The position numbers and the translations under genes are program-made. A stretch of DNA of 25,075 nucleotides from a virus. The notes under the pieces are model-generated. The model was not told where the DNA came from, did not search any database, and saw only the letters and a list, made by a program, of their open reading frames with translations. Of the stretch, positions 8,973-14,030 are shown one piece after another. Location: the IMG/VR virus record IMGVR_UViG_3300010399_000217, positions 1 to 25,075 of that record, one strand, 5' to 3'. Position 1 is the stretch's first letter. Every line of letters starts with the position of its first letter.

Positions 8973-9001
8973 ATACTACTACTAGTCTTCAGACTTGTCA
9001 A
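8973..9001 (-). promoter_or_regulatory. Sigma-70-type promoter
   Basis: On the minus strand TTGACA (complement of 8996-9001, 6/6 match), a 17-base spacer and TAGTAT (complement of 8973-8978, 4/6). It overlaps the stop codon of the upstream gene and lies 32 bases before the ATG at 8941. The -35 match and spacing are good for a host RNA polymerase promoter; activity is inferred. Confidence 0.55.
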
Positions 9002-9243
9002 CCCTTTCTTGGGGGTTGTCGTCTTCGGTTCGCTGAACGCGAAACAACTCTTGTTGGAACACGGTCAAGACTGCCAGTCCGATGATATCCAACATGGTCA
9101 AGTTCCTTACCGTCCCCTTTACGAACACGGCCTGCACGCATTGCTTTTCGTCTTGCTCTGTTACGAGCGACACGTCTCTTAACTTGCTCAGGTCTGTTCT
9201 CATACGCAGTTTCCTTTGCGTAATTCCTATCCGTCCGTACCAA
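8998..9243 (-). CDS. HNH-endonuclease-like DNA-binding protein
   Basis: 81 residues, basic. It contains NRPEQVKRRVARNRARRKAM, KGDGKELDHVG and TRVVSRSANRR, the order seen in a small conserved phage family related to HNH nucleases in which a DH pair and the final RVVS...NR motif form the betabeta-alpha metal core. Here the DH is present (residues 49-50), but the middle Asn/His of the HNH core is not obvious, so activity is uncertain. The start is a TTG, 8 bases after GGAAGGAAG and just past the upstream stop; no ATG is available upstream. A shadow frame (8982-9203) is open but lacks such similarity. Phage copies may act as nicking enzymes or nucleoid-associated proteins. Confidence 0.7.
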   Translation of the reverse strand: MVRTDRNYAKETAYENRPEQVKRRVARNRARRKAMRAGRVRKGDGKELDHVGYHRTGSLDRVPTRVVSRSANRRRQPPRKG

Positions 9244-9246
9244 TAT

Positions 9247-9459
9247 TTACACTTCCTTCCTTTTCATAATTTTCAGCCTGACTGTTTTGTCAGACTTCTC
9301 GCCCGGAAAATACTCCAAGGAGAATACGTCGTCAGCATCGTAGTTGACGACCTTGATTGCGGAAAGGTAGGTTAACACTGCGGCGTCGAACTGAGAGCGG
9401 GCAATCTCAATAGTCTTTTCTTCACCGAGTAGATTGGTTAGCTTCTTCCCGAATGGCAT
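9247..9459 (-). CDS. Small hypothetical protein
   Basis: 70 residues starting MPFGKKLTNLLGEEKTIEI. I chose this ATG because AAGGA lies 8 bases upstream; a longer frame back to 9525 has no good ribosome-binding site and its extra residues are read from the overlapping upstream gene. The protein is an amphipathic alpha/beta mix ending in KTVRLKIMKRKEV. No domain is recognised. The last bases contain GGAAGGAAG, the ribosome-binding site of the downstream HNH-like gene. Confidence 0.7.
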   Translation of the reverse strand: MPFGKKLTNLLGEEKTIEIARSQFDAAVLTYLSAIKVVNYDADDVFSLEYFPGEKSDKTVRLKIMKRKEV

Positions 9460-9595
9460 CTTCTGCTTCCTTCTCTTCGAGTTCGGAAGTTCGTCGCCTA
9501 ACGTAGGCACTTTCTTTCTTGGCATTACGTTCTTTCTTTGCAGCCTCTAGCTGCATCCGCTCACGTCTGTTGTGCGGGTGGTGTTTCTTAATCAT
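9422..9595 (-). CDS. Small highly charged protein (57 aa)
   Basis: 57 residues beginning MIKKHHPHNRRERMQLEAAK and ending in an acidic helix (EEKEAEDAIREEANQSTR): a basic N-terminal half followed by an acidic one, all probably helical. No ribosome-binding site is visible; instead its ATG overlaps the stop of the upstream frame in ATGATTAA, implying translational coupling. It overlaps the next gene by 38 bases and supplies that gene's AAGGA site. No family recognised; an RNA- or nucleoid-binding role would fit but is a guess. Confidence 0.6.
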   Translation of the reverse strand: MIKKHHPHNRRERMQLEAAKKERNAKKESAYVRRRTSELEEKEAEDAIREEANQSTR

Positions 9596-9791
9596 CGAAA
9601 TCTAATGGTTTAATCTTAGGCAACTCTACGAAGCCTTCCTCAACTAAGAACTCTAGGCAATCTTCAGTAGTCTTATCGTTTAATTCTAGTATATCCTCAA
9701 GGGTATAAACCTCAAGTACTCGGTCGTAGTTCACGTAAGTGTAAATACCCCTACGGTAAATAAGGCCATTATAATTCCATTGCCAATAAAT
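9588..9791 (-). CDS. Small acidic protein with no standard start codon
   Basis: A frame of good protein character runs to the TAA at 9588 and reads WQWNYNGLIYRRGIYTYV, then an acidic helical region (VLEVYTLEDILELNDKTTED) and LPKIKPLDFDD. Between the upstream in-frame TAG (9846-9848) and this segment there is no ATG, GTG or TTG. I list it from an ATT at 9791 (67 residues), which lacks a ribosome-binding site. The natural start would be the ATG at 9802, which overlaps the endonuclease VII stop as ATGA, but it lies in the other frame and reads only 23 hydrophobic residues. So it is either frameshifted (a slip or a lost base in the run TATTTATTTATTGG) or uses a rare start. The downstream gene overlaps its stop, supporting translation. 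Confidence 0.5.
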   Translation of the reverse strand: MYWQWNYNGLIYRRGIYTYVNYDRVLEVYTLEDILELNDKTTEDCLEFLVEEGFVELPKIKPLDFDD

Positions 9792-9798
9792 AAATACG

Positions 9799-10173
9799 TC
9801 ATTTCTTCTTACGCCTTCTACGCTTCTTCTTAATCTTAGGTGGTACTATCCATCCTGGGTATTCTTTTGTGAGGTATTCATACGCTGCCTTAAGTAACTC
9901 GTGTCCGCTTCCAAGGCGGTGACGTCCGACAATTCGTCGATTACAGTATGTGCAAAGAAGTCCCCGAATTTGTCCCGTCCAATGATCATGGTCAACACAG
10001 AGCCTGCTTTTGAATTCGCTAGCTTTTCGTCGACATACGCCACAGCGTTCTTCCTGTTCCCGTAGTAAGACATCATACTGTTCCTCTGTTATGCCAAATC
10101 TTTTAATTAGATGACGAGATCGGGGACTGGGTTTAGCAGTCCCCATCTCTAAAGCCTTAGTCTTTTGGCTCAT
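9799..10173 (-). CDS. Recombination endonuclease VII
   Basis: 124 residues. Zinc-binding CxxC pairs stand at C44/C47 and C74/C77, with the active-site signature DHDH at 61-64 followed by G-Q-I-R-G-L-L-C, as in T4 gp49 and its smaller podovirus relatives. These His-Me finger enzymes cut Holliday junctions and branched DNA, clearing replication intermediates before packaging. The C-terminus is a strongly basic Lys/Arg tail (KIKKKRRRRKKK). The ATG overlaps the end of the upstream small gene by 17 bases, with GAAAGAG close before it. It takes the place that T7 gives to endonuclease I, next to the exonuclease. Confidence 0.9.
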   Translation of the reverse strand: MSQKTKALEMGTAKPSPRSRHLIKRFGITEEQYDVLLREQEERCGVCRRKASEFKSRLCVDHDHWTGQIRGLLCTYCNRRIVGRHRLGSGHELLKAAYEYLTKEYPGWIVPPKIKKKRRRRKKK

Positions 10174-10342
10174 TCTCTTTCAGGAACTTAAGGACGTCGT
10201 CCCAAGAGGTAAAGACATAAGTCTCGGAGCTATACGAATTACTAAAAGTATCTTCGTTCTGCGTCTCAGTCTCTGTAGTCTTGTTAACAATAAAGCCATT
10301 GCTAACGGTATTAATGGAGTAAGTATTTTCTACGTTTTTCAT
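10157..10342 (-). CDS. Small hypothetical protein
   Basis: 61 residues, starting 4 bases after AAGGAAG. It is rich in Asn, Thr and Ser (NTYSINTVSNGFIVNKTTET) with a predicted helix near the C-terminus (SWDDVLKFLKENE). No domain is recognised. It lies between exonuclease and endonuclease VII and overlaps the latter by 17 bases, so it is co-translated with the recombination genes. Confidence 0.75.
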   Translation of the reverse strand: MKNVENTYSINTVSNGFIVNKTTETETQNEDTFSNSYSSETYVFTSWDDVLKFLKENEPKD

Positions 10343-10366
10343 TATTCTTCCTTCTTTCTTGGGAGG

Positions 10367-11281
10367 TTAGTTATTATACACGACTTTGCCGTGTTTGTCT
10401 ACTTCTGTTATGAAACTTCCGTCTCTGCGTTGGGGGCGGCGGACAACCCTCGTAAGATAACGGGGCCCGTCGGAGTAGAGGAAGGTTCGAAGGTTCGGGA
10501 AACAGATATATTTGAATGGGCTATAGCTTGCTGTAACGCCCAGTTTAATGTTTCCGGACTGGCCGTCGGGTACTGTTTCGCAAGTGCAAGATGGAGGTCG
10601 ATCAAGAGCGACGATAGCTTTGTAAGCTGCGATGCGTTCTCTAATATGGTCTGGGCGGTAAGTATGCTCATATAAACACATGTGTCCTAGTTGTTTGTCA
10701 ATAGCGAGAATATATCCTCGATCCTTAACGCGGAGTAAAGGGTCGTCAATCGAAGCTGCAAGATAGCCGTCAAGTTGATCCAGATAGCCAAAACCGTCGT
10801 AAGGACGACCATTCGGGTCCACTTTGTCAAGGAGCTTATCCTTGAACTTGAGAAAGCTAAGAGTGGAAGTAGATTTAACATCAACCAAACACCCGTCAAT
10901 GATACAATCTCTGTGACCACTGATGCCGTCGAGAGTGAGTTCATCTTGCTCTCCTGTTACTTCGTGTCCACATGCTCTAGCCCATGTGATGGCCATTGCT
11001 TCTATTTGGTGTCCAAAAGTGAACTTGACCACTGCGGAAGGTTGCAGGGGCTCAGCAAGAAGTGGGGAATGTATCGAGTGCCACAAGTGACATGGGCACT
11101 TTGGGCCCATCTGGCTGAGACGAAGTCTAGGTACGCCTTTTCTTGTTCCGAACGCTCGTTCGAGTTGGAGGGTGACTTCCTTGGCGTACGTCTCTGCCAC
11201 GTCTCCGGTAAACCAACCTGTTCCGTCATTTTCTTTTAGAAACCTTTGTATGTCTGGTATTAGTGTTTCAATGTTTGGCAC
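10367..11281 (-). CDS. PD-(D/E)XK exonuclease (RecB/Cas4-like)
   Basis: 304 residues. Core motifs are in order: GHQIEAM (E94), GHRDCIIDG (D125), LVDVKST (D134, K136) and the helical QxxxY-type motif YLDQLDGYL (167-173). The upstream LRLSQMGPKCPCHLWH is the typical N-terminal signature of this phage exonuclease group. Cysteines at 62, 64, 232, 234 and 260 could hold an iron-sulphur cluster, but the spacing is not the textbook Cas4 pattern. Such enzymes degrade host DNA and resect ends for recombination, the role of gp6 in T7. The gene starts inside the end of the upstream small gene (22-base overlap) and stands beside endonuclease VII. Exact polarity and substrate cannot be told from sequence. 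Confidence 0.85.
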   Translation of the reverse strand: MPNIETLIPDIQRFLKENDGTGWFTGDVAETYAKEVTLQLERAFGTRKGVPRLRLSQMGPKCPCHLWHSIHSPLLAEPLQPSAVVKFTFGHQIEAMAITWARACGHEVTGEQDELTLDGISGHRDCIIDGCLVDVKSTSTLSFLKFKDKLLDKVDPNGRPYDGFGYLDQLDGYLAASIDDPLLRVKDRGYILAIDKQLGHMCLYEHTYRPDHIRERIAAYKAIVALDRPPSCTCETVPDGQSGNIKLGVTASYSPFKYICFPNLRTFLYSDGPRYLTRVVRRPQRRDGSFITEVDKHGKVVYNN

Positions 11282-11490
11282 TGTAAATCTTCTAAGAGTA
11301 TTTTTCTAATTGCTTCTTGGTATTGGGGAGAACGTATTAAATGATTAATCCAAGGCTTACCACCCCATCTTGTTTGTATAGGACCTACCGTAATCCAATA
11401 TTCCCACCAAGAATATTCGTTGTAACTATTAACTTCTTTGAAATAAGACAGATGCCATTTCGGACAGTACTGCCAATCTATTAGTCTCAT
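11260..11490 (-). CDS. Small Trp/Tyr-rich hypothetical protein
   Basis: 76 residues, unusually rich in aromatic residues (SYNEYSWWEYWITVGP; seven Trp in total). The ribosome-binding site is weak (GAAAGATTAAA before ATG). It overlaps the exonuclease start by 22 bases, suggesting coupling. The start lies 14 bases downstream of a tRNA-like hairpin element. No known family; it may be a small inhibitor or structural peptide, but nothing in the sequence decides. Confidence 0.65.
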   Translation of the reverse strand: MRLIDWQYCPKWHLSYFKEVNSYNEYSWWEYWITVGPIQTRWGGKPWINHLIRSPQYQEAIRKILLEDLQCQTLKH

Positions 11491-11504
11491 TTTAATCTTT
11501 CAAC

Positions 11505-11573
11505 GGCCCTGCCTTGGATTCGAACCGCGTCATGCCAACTAGTGGCAGTGCTACCATCGCACTTGTCAGGGCC
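11505..11573 (-). ncRNA. Degenerate tRNA-like element
   Basis: Read on the minus strand, GGCCCTG (11567-11573) pairs perfectly with CAGGGCC (11505-11511) like an acceptor stem. A D-arm-like hairpin GTGC-GATGGTA-GCAC and an anticodon-like hairpin TGCC-ACTAGTT-GGCA follow, then a T-loop GGTTCGAATCC. Several invariant features fail: position 8 is A, four bases rather than two separate acceptor and D stem, position 33 is C, and the T stem has only about two adjoining pairs. No 3' CCA is encoded. It is therefore either a decayed tRNA or a tRNA mimic or processing signal between the small Trp-rich gene and the membrane-protein gene. I assign no amino acid. Confidence 0.5.
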
Positions 11574-11579
11574 TAATGC

Positions 11580-11882
11580 TTAGTGGGAGGTCATCGCTCG
11601 GAACAGCGCACCCATCACCAGAATGTAAACCGGTGGAACGGTGGCAGCGGCGATGGTCCAGAGAATGTACTTCTGGACAAGGGTCAGGCGACCCTTCTTT
11701 TCGTCTTTCTTCTCCAAAGCCTTGAGAGCTTTGTCAAGGTCTTCCTTGAATTCCGGTACCTGACGCAGGACCTTGATGACTTCTTTCAGCGTCAGCTCAC
11801 CCTTACGGGTCTTCTTCTCTTTAGTCGGAGCCGTCTTTAGTTTATCGAAGAGCAGCTCCAACAACAGTGTTTCTGCCTTCAT
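11580..11882 (-). CDS. Small membrane protein with C-terminal transmembrane helix
   Basis: 100 residues from the ATG at 11882, 7 bases after AAAAAGGAG; a longer frame to 11918 lacks such a site and would run into a structured leader. The N-terminal 70 residues are charged and helical (DLDKALKALEKKDEKKGRLT), and the C-terminus holds one hydrophobic helix, YILWTIAAATVPPVYILVMG, followed by a short polar tail. A one-helix protein with a basic cytoplasmic domain could be a holin-like, antiholin or membrane-targeting protein. No endolysin is nearby, so I leave the role open. It is the first gene after the 2 kb structured RNA region, and its leader contains two competing hairpins. Confidence 0.75.
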   Translation of the reverse strand: MKAETLLLELLFDKLKTAPTKEKKTRKGELTLKEVIKVLRQVPEFKEDLDKALKALEKKDEKKGRLTLVQKYILWTIAAATVPPVYILVMGALFRAMTSH

Positions 11883-11903
11883 GTTCGTACTCCTTTTTGG
11901 GTA

Positions 11904-11967
11904 GGTGGGAGCTGACACGTAGCTCAGTAAGTTTTATCTACTTTGGCTACTTGTTTGCGCTCCCACC
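11904..11967 (-). promoter_or_regulatory. Long-range 9-bp stem in the leader of the membrane-protein gene
   Basis: GGTGGGAGC (11904-11912) and GCTCCCACC (11959-11967) are perfect complements. Inside them GTAGC/GCTAC (11919-11923, 11946-11950) and AGTA/TACT (11926-11929, 11939-11942) pair as well, giving a three-step rod. On the minus strand an extra G-U pair can extend it. It ends about 8 bases before the AAAAAGGAG site. It may be a processing site or translation control element. Confidence 0.55.
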
Positions 11968-11986
11968 CTAATAAGATTAAGGTGGA
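11961..11986 (-). promoter_or_regulatory. Competing hairpin at the end of the structured region
   Basis: On the minus strand TCCACCTTAAT pairs with ATTAGGGTGGGA with one bulged G and one G-U pair (11 pairs, 3-base loop). Its 3' arm is the same GGTGGGA strand that forms the 9-bp stem with 11904-11912, so the two structures exclude each other. The G-U pair exists only on the minus strand. Confidence 0.5.
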
Positions 11987-12218
11987 CGCTCGAACCGCGC
12001 GAGATATTTCAGAATTCGTGACACAGTGTTCATGACGCACATGGCGTGTTCCTCCTGCTAGAGTTACGTCTGTGGGTTAGGTGTGTCTGGTTCCTAAGCT
12101 CGTTCTTTCTACATGCTAGCACGCTAATCCGGCGCGCTCTTGTTGCGGGTTCGTGGACATTCATGCAAGGCGACTTACGTATAGAGGCTTTCCTTCGCAG
12201 ACCTCCTGCGCCATTTGT

Positions 12219-12246
12219 CTCAACTTCGGTCTCACCGCCTGTTGAG
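12219..12246 (-). other. Nested hairpin in the structured RNA
   Basis: CTCAAC (12219-12224) pairs with GTTGAG (12241-12246). Inside, CGGT (12227-12230) pairs with ACCG (12234-12237) over a CTC loop. Ten pairs in two helices separated by a 2/3 internal loop. Confidence 0.6.
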
Positions 12247-12267
12247 CGTATGCAAGTAATCCGTTTC

Positions 12268-12294
12268 AGAAGTGGGTCGTTAACCCTGCTTTCT
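12268..12294 (-). other. Hairpin with GGGT/ACCC tip, recurring motif
   Basis: GGGT (12274-12277) and ACCC (12283-12286) close a CGTTA loop, with AGAAG (12268-12272) pairing to CTTTCT (12289-12294) below. The tip recurs almost identically at 13671-13683, where the loop is CGTCA. Confidence 0.5.
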
Positions 12295-12637
12295 GTTTTG
12301 ATACCGACGTGAACGCTGTCTCACTGGATGTTCATAGAAGGCTCTCTTGACTACGCAATTCACCCACGTCCTCGCTCCCTACACGGGACCTGTTCACCAC
12401 AGGTTGACGGCTTTTGTCGTGATTGCTATCTAGCCTAATTGGGCTACATCACAGTAGTTCTTACTTCGGTTCCTTCCGATGTCGGAAGATTGACACCCAC
12501 CGATGGACTATCGGCAGTGCCCTTACCAATCTTTGATTGGCGTATTCATCCAACCAGTTTCTTTCTACTCGGTAGCTGTCCAACAACCAATAAGGTGACG
12601 TTCTGTTACGCGAAGGCTATACCTTTCGCTGCAGACC

Positions 12638-12676
12638 AATGCTCACGGTTGTCCAGCATTAGACCTAGTGAACCGT
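12638..12676 (-). other. H-type pseudoknot in the structured RNA
   Basis: AATGCT (12638-12643) pairs with AGCATT (12655-12660). The loop of that hairpin holds ACGGTT (12645-12650), which is perfectly complementary to AACCGT (12671-12676) beyond the stem. Two interleaved perfect 6-bp helices make a classic H-type pseudoknot. No protein-coding frame needs this arrangement. Confidence 0.6.
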
Positions 12677-12733
12677 CGGTCCTCCCTCAGAAGGAGGATA
12701 CGTAAAGGACTTGCTCTTGAGAGAGACTTACTC

Positions 12734-12762
12734 TGGAGGTGTGGTTAAGACCACGGGCTCCA
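12734..12762 (-). other. Two-level hairpin in the structured RNA
   Basis: TGGAG (12734-12738) with CTCCA (12758-12762) and GTGGT (12741-12745) with ACCAC (12750-12754) form ten pairs around a TAAG loop, separated by a small 2/3 internal loop. Confidence 0.6.
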
Positions 12763-12917
12763 CATTGCTGATGCATTTCGGCCATTCCTACTTCATACCG
12801 GGCTGTAGGCGACTCATACTAGGGCTGCGCTCGACACAGCATATTTCGGGTTGCACCCCTATGCACTACCACTGCGAACTCTAGCAATCCCTACGTCGTC
12901 AGGCGAGTTTCACCGCG

Positions 12918-12948
12918 TCGGCTCTTCGCCGAGTGGATTCGAACCACC
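12918..12948 (-). other. tRNA T-arm-like hairpin plus adjacent hairpin
   Basis: On the minus strand GGTGG-TTCGAAT-CCACT (12932-12948) reproduces a tRNA T arm: five stem pairs including a terminal G-U, a 7-base loop with TTCGA in the canonical place. It is followed directly by TCGGC/GCCGA (12918-12932) with a 5-base loop. No acceptor, D or anticodon arm can be drawn around it, so it is a T-loop motif inside a larger RNA and not a tRNA. Confidence 0.6.
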
Positions 12949-12961
12949 ACTGCCTGCCGTC

Positions 12962-13023
12962 CAACCTACTGCTCACAAAGTCTCCGCCCCGCGGAGGTGG
13001 GTCACGCTCCCACATGTCGGTTG
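12962..13023 (-). other. Closed multi-branch junction in the structured RNA
   Basis: CAACC (12962-12966) pairs with GGTTG (13019-13023) and encloses two directly adjacent hairpins: CTCCGC/GCGGAG with a 3-base loop (12982-12996) and GTGGG/CCCAC with a 7-base loop (12997-13013). The two inner helices abut without a spacer, as expected for coaxial stacking. Confidence 0.6.
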
Positions 13024-13330
13024 AAAAGATTGTCGCTAGCTTATGCTACCTAGTAACCCCGTGGCGTCACGGTTGACTATCGGCTACCCACTAAAGAGTG
13101 GACCGACGTCGAAGTCTGGCTTAGCATCCTTGATGACACTCTCCTTAGGAGATCAGGACTTACATGATGGTGTCTGCCATCCATACCTAGTACACACTAG
13201 GCTGTTGCCGTCGTCATCGGCTTCTCCGAAGCTAGGTTTTATATACCGGCTAATGAGACCGGTGTACTTACAACGACACATCCTCACTGCTATGTCTATT
13301 CGCTACCTGTGCAGTACCACCGTTTCGGCC

Positions 13331-13347
13331 GCACGTGTCGCACGTGC
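13331..13347 (-). other. Perfect 7-bp hairpin with 3-base loop
   Basis: GCACGTG (13331-13337) and CACGTGC (13341-13347) flank a TCG loop. It is one of the longest uninterrupted local stems in the structured region. Confidence 0.6.
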
Positions 13348-13663
13348 CTCCATGATTACGGGAGTGTCCCTGTCGGTCCTGCTAGATTACTTCGTCATCA
13401 ACGGAAGTAGCGAAGTCTCGCAAGTACTTTGCTGCCCGACGGATTAACGTGGCATGATCGGGACTAACTCCACGACATAGCAACAGACCACCACAAGGTG
13501 GGTGGGGTATCCTGCCAGCATCATCCCAGCAGGGTTCCGCTACGCATTTTCGCTACATTCACCCTAGACGTGGATCTCATTCCAAACCCGGCTACGGTCT
13601 CTTCCCGCCAGTTTAACCTGTGCGGTTTCTAACCCACTCTCCCCTTTGGACAGGGCAGGGCAA

Positions 13664-13719
13664 CATACTGGGGTCGTCAACCCATAGAGGCATGCTCAGA
13701 CGGTTTCCTCTTCAGTATG
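13664..13719 (-). other. Three-way junction in the structured RNA
   Basis: CATACTG (13664-13670) pairs with CAGTATG (13713-13719), seven perfect pairs. Between them GGGT/ACCC closes a 5-base loop (13671-13683), abutting the outer stem, and AGAGG (13686-13690) pairs with CCTCT (13707-13711). Together this is a complete three-helix junction. Confidence 0.65.
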
Positions 13720-13934
13720 AACCAAAATATGTGAGAGGCTTTACGAGCACCCTCTCTTGCCACAAGGGGACGTCCCAGTCGCGACTGGTGTGGGAGTATT
13801 ACACCGGGGACACTACTAATAATCCCATCATCGCCCTTACGGGGCGGGCTCTACTTGAGCTACGGTGCGTGCGGCCCACAAAGATTTTATCCTTGTTATC
13901 CGCAGTTGGCATGGGTTATAGATTAAATTAGTAA

Positions 13935-13989
13935 CTGACGCCGGGTCGGCCTGTGGTGACCATGTGGGGTTTGAACCGCCCGGCGTCAG
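13935..13989 (-). other. 11-bp stem with T-loop-like sequence near the 5' end of the structured RNA
   Basis: CTGACGCCGGG (13935-13945) and CCCGGCGTCAG (13979-13989) are perfect complements around 33 bases containing a GGTTCAAACC T-loop-like sequence (minus strand) and a TGG/CCA mini-hairpin. Acceptor-plus-T stems in a tRNA total 12 pairs, so this may mimic a tRNA minihelix recognised by tRNA-processing enzymes. It lacks room for D and anticodon arms. Confidence 0.55.
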
Positions 13990-13996
13990 CCATGTA

Positions 13997-14025
13997 CTAG
14001 AGCAGGAGTGCGGCCCTTGCTCTAG
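13997..14025 (-). other. Perfect 8-bp hairpin just after the SSB gene
   Basis: CTAGAGCA (13997-14004) pairs with TGCTCTAG (14018-14025) around 13 bases, starting 5 bases after the SSB stop codon. No T-tract follows, so it more likely marks the SSB mRNA 3' end or the processing point of the downstream RNA than a terminator. Confidence 0.55.
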
Positions 14026-14030
14026 CCATC

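Larger units (their letters stand above)
11960..14030 (-). ncRNA. Giant structured non-coding RNA region (~2.1 kb)
   Basis: About 2.1 kb between two clear genes with no credible coding frame on either strand. The only open frames are short, on the strand opposite to all neighbours, rich in Ser/Arg/Cys/Leu and without ribosome-binding sites. Inverted repeats occur every few tens of bases, many nested: stems of 6-7 bp with 3-4 base loops (12473-12488, 12982-12996, 13331-13347), two-level hairpins (12219-12246, 12734-12762), an H-type pseudoknot (12638-12676), closed junctions (12962-13023, 13664-13719), T-loop hairpins (12932-12948) and an 11-bp terminal stem (13935-13989). T-loops and most informative G-U pairs fit the minus strand. 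Large ornate phage RNAs such as GOLLD and ROOL are the nearest known kind; membership is not tested. It could be several RNAs processed from one transcript. Confidence 0.75.

Noticed and set aside
8982-9203. Minus-strand frame of 73 codons
   Set aside because: It overlaps the HNH-like gene in another frame; only the HNH-like frame shows family motifs and a good ribosome-binding site.
9731-9802. 23-residue hydrophobic peptide frame after endonuclease VII
   Set aside because: It could be a tiny membrane peptide, but the overlapping -1-related frame has much better protein character and is coupled to the next gene, so I treat the ATG as the possible start of a frameshifted gene.
12046-13931. 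Four plus-strand open frames (12046-12312, 12439-12705, 13043-13447, 13620-13931)
   Set aside because: They lie on the strand opposite all neighbours, lack convincing ribosome-binding sites, are rich in Ser, Arg, Leu and Cys in a random way, and cut across clear hairpins. They look like shadows of a structured RNA.
13935-13989. Complete tRNA gene at the 11-bp stem
   Set aside because: Only 33 bases lie between the stem arms, too few for D and anticodon arms, and the T-loop-like part is at the wrong end for the minus strand.
11960-14030. Possible rRNA, tmRNA, RNase P RNA or group I/II intron
   Set aside because: I found none of the universal motifs I know for these RNAs on either strand, and no interrupted gene flanks the region. 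A covariance search would settle it.
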